Shown here: positions 63,792-64,000 of the stretch, piece by piece
Layout: each line of letters starts with the position of its first letter
Numbering within the stretch: position 1 is the stretch's first letter
Assembly: GCF_025567195.1 (NCBI RefSeq)
Contig: NZ_JAOQJF010000005.1
Location: 62,001 to 126,000, forward strand
Direction: 5' to 3'
Length of the DNA stretch: 64,000 bases
DNA from: Alitiscatomonas aceti
GTDB taxonomy: Bacteria; Bacillota; Clostridia; Lachnospirales; Lachnospiraceae
Position numbers and translations under genes: made by a program
Notes under the pieces: generated by a model
The model's input: the letters and a program-made list of their open reading frames with translations, nothing else
What the model was told of the DNA's origin: nothing
The model's database searches: none

Positions 63792-64000
63792 TTACATACT
63801 CTCGTGGAACGTCCGCTTGATGACCTCCAGCTGCTGCTCTCTGCTGAGACGGCTGAAGTTCACGGCGTAGCCGGAAACACGGATGGTCAGGGTCGGATAT
63901 TTTTCCGGATGCTCCATGGCGTCGATGAGGAGCTCCCGGTTCATGACGTTGACGTTTAAGTGATGGGCTCCCTGGATAAAGTATCCGTTTAAGATCATCA
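63792..64000 (-). CDS. pflB: Pyruvate formate-lyase, C-terminal end (cut by window edge)
   Basis: The last 68 residues visible read [20 protein letters not shown], then [50 protein letters not shown] carries the glycyl-radical glycine. The HHLNVNV stretch favours pyruvate formate-lyase over other glycyl-radical enzymes. It splits pyruvate with CoA to acetyl-CoA and formate under anoxia. The body of the gene lies beyond 64000. Confidence 0.95.
   Translation of the reverse strand, partial: MILNGYFIQGAHHLNVNVMNRELLIDAMEHPEKYPTLTIRVSGYAVNFSRLSREQQLEVIKRTFHESM

Overview
The window is 64 kb of a moderately GC-rich chromosome (most genes look 55-60% GC) from an anaerobic, spore-forming Gram-positive bacterium, most likely a gut Lachnospiraceae-type Clostridium relative. 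The evidence is spoIIID and a CotS-like spore kinase, the C-terminus of pyruvate formate-lyase with its glycyl-radical motif, radical SAM and cysteine-desulfidase-type genes, AGGAGG ribosome sites, a T-box on proS and consensus sigma-A promoters. No tRNA, rRNA, insertion sequence, prophage or CRISPR array was recognised.

Layout. 1-3.7 kb: 5' part of a membrane sulfatase / LTA-synthase-like gene, xpt, and a ThiE-ThiD fusion. 3.7-7.2 kb: thioredoxin, a Crp/Fnr regulator, a candidate small-RNA unit, a secreted protein, a YheO-type regulator and an acetyltransferase. 7.3-11.9 kb: icd, a MatC-like carboxylate carrier and a DUF6282 protein, divergent from a LysR gene. 12-17.2 kb: a nuclease-like orphan, tandem hairpin repeats, a cytidylate-kinase-like protein, an NhaD-like antiporter and an SLC6-type symporter. 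17.2-28.6 kb: a minus-strand peptide-uptake operon (binding protein, two permeases, two ATPases, S9 peptidase, second binding protein, second S9 peptidase). 29-35 kb: a cysteine desulfidase/serine dehydratase-like enzyme, LysR, MFS carrier, Old Yellow Enzyme and ilvE. 35-40.6 kb: a subtilase translationally linked to ftsH, a deoxyinosine/uracil-DNA glycosylase, a 60-aa protein and a radical SAM protein.

40.6-41.1 kb is an AT-rich (about 31% GC) stand-alone transcription unit with a perfect promoter, many predicted stems and a terminator, but no convincing gene: the strongest candidate for something undescribed. 41.3-49.9 kb holds leuB and a polyamine operon that makes spermidine by the agmatine / N-carbamoylputrescine / carboxyspermidine route (speA, speE, carboxyspermidine dehydrogenase, nspC, aguA, aguB). 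It has a roughly 415-nt structured leader ending in an intrinsic terminator and two further terminators inside the operon. 50-55 kb: glutaminase, an AbgB-like amidohydrolase, a two-protein membrane system (DUF5058 plus partner) and a LysR gene broken at a C7 tract. 55-64 kb: phospho-sugar mutase, CotS-like protein, CCA-adding enzyme, T-box-controlled proS-bioY, spoIIID, an acetyltransferase/MerR divergent pair with classical 19-bp-spacer geometry, and the end of pflB.

The common theme is amino-acid and peptide catabolism: peptide import with intracellular peptidases, glutaminase, amidohydrolase, branched-chain and polyamine metabolism, with local LysR, MerR and Crp regulators. Product names come from sequence motifs read by eye. 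RNA elements rest on promoter, terminator and inverted-repeat patterns, not on database matches.
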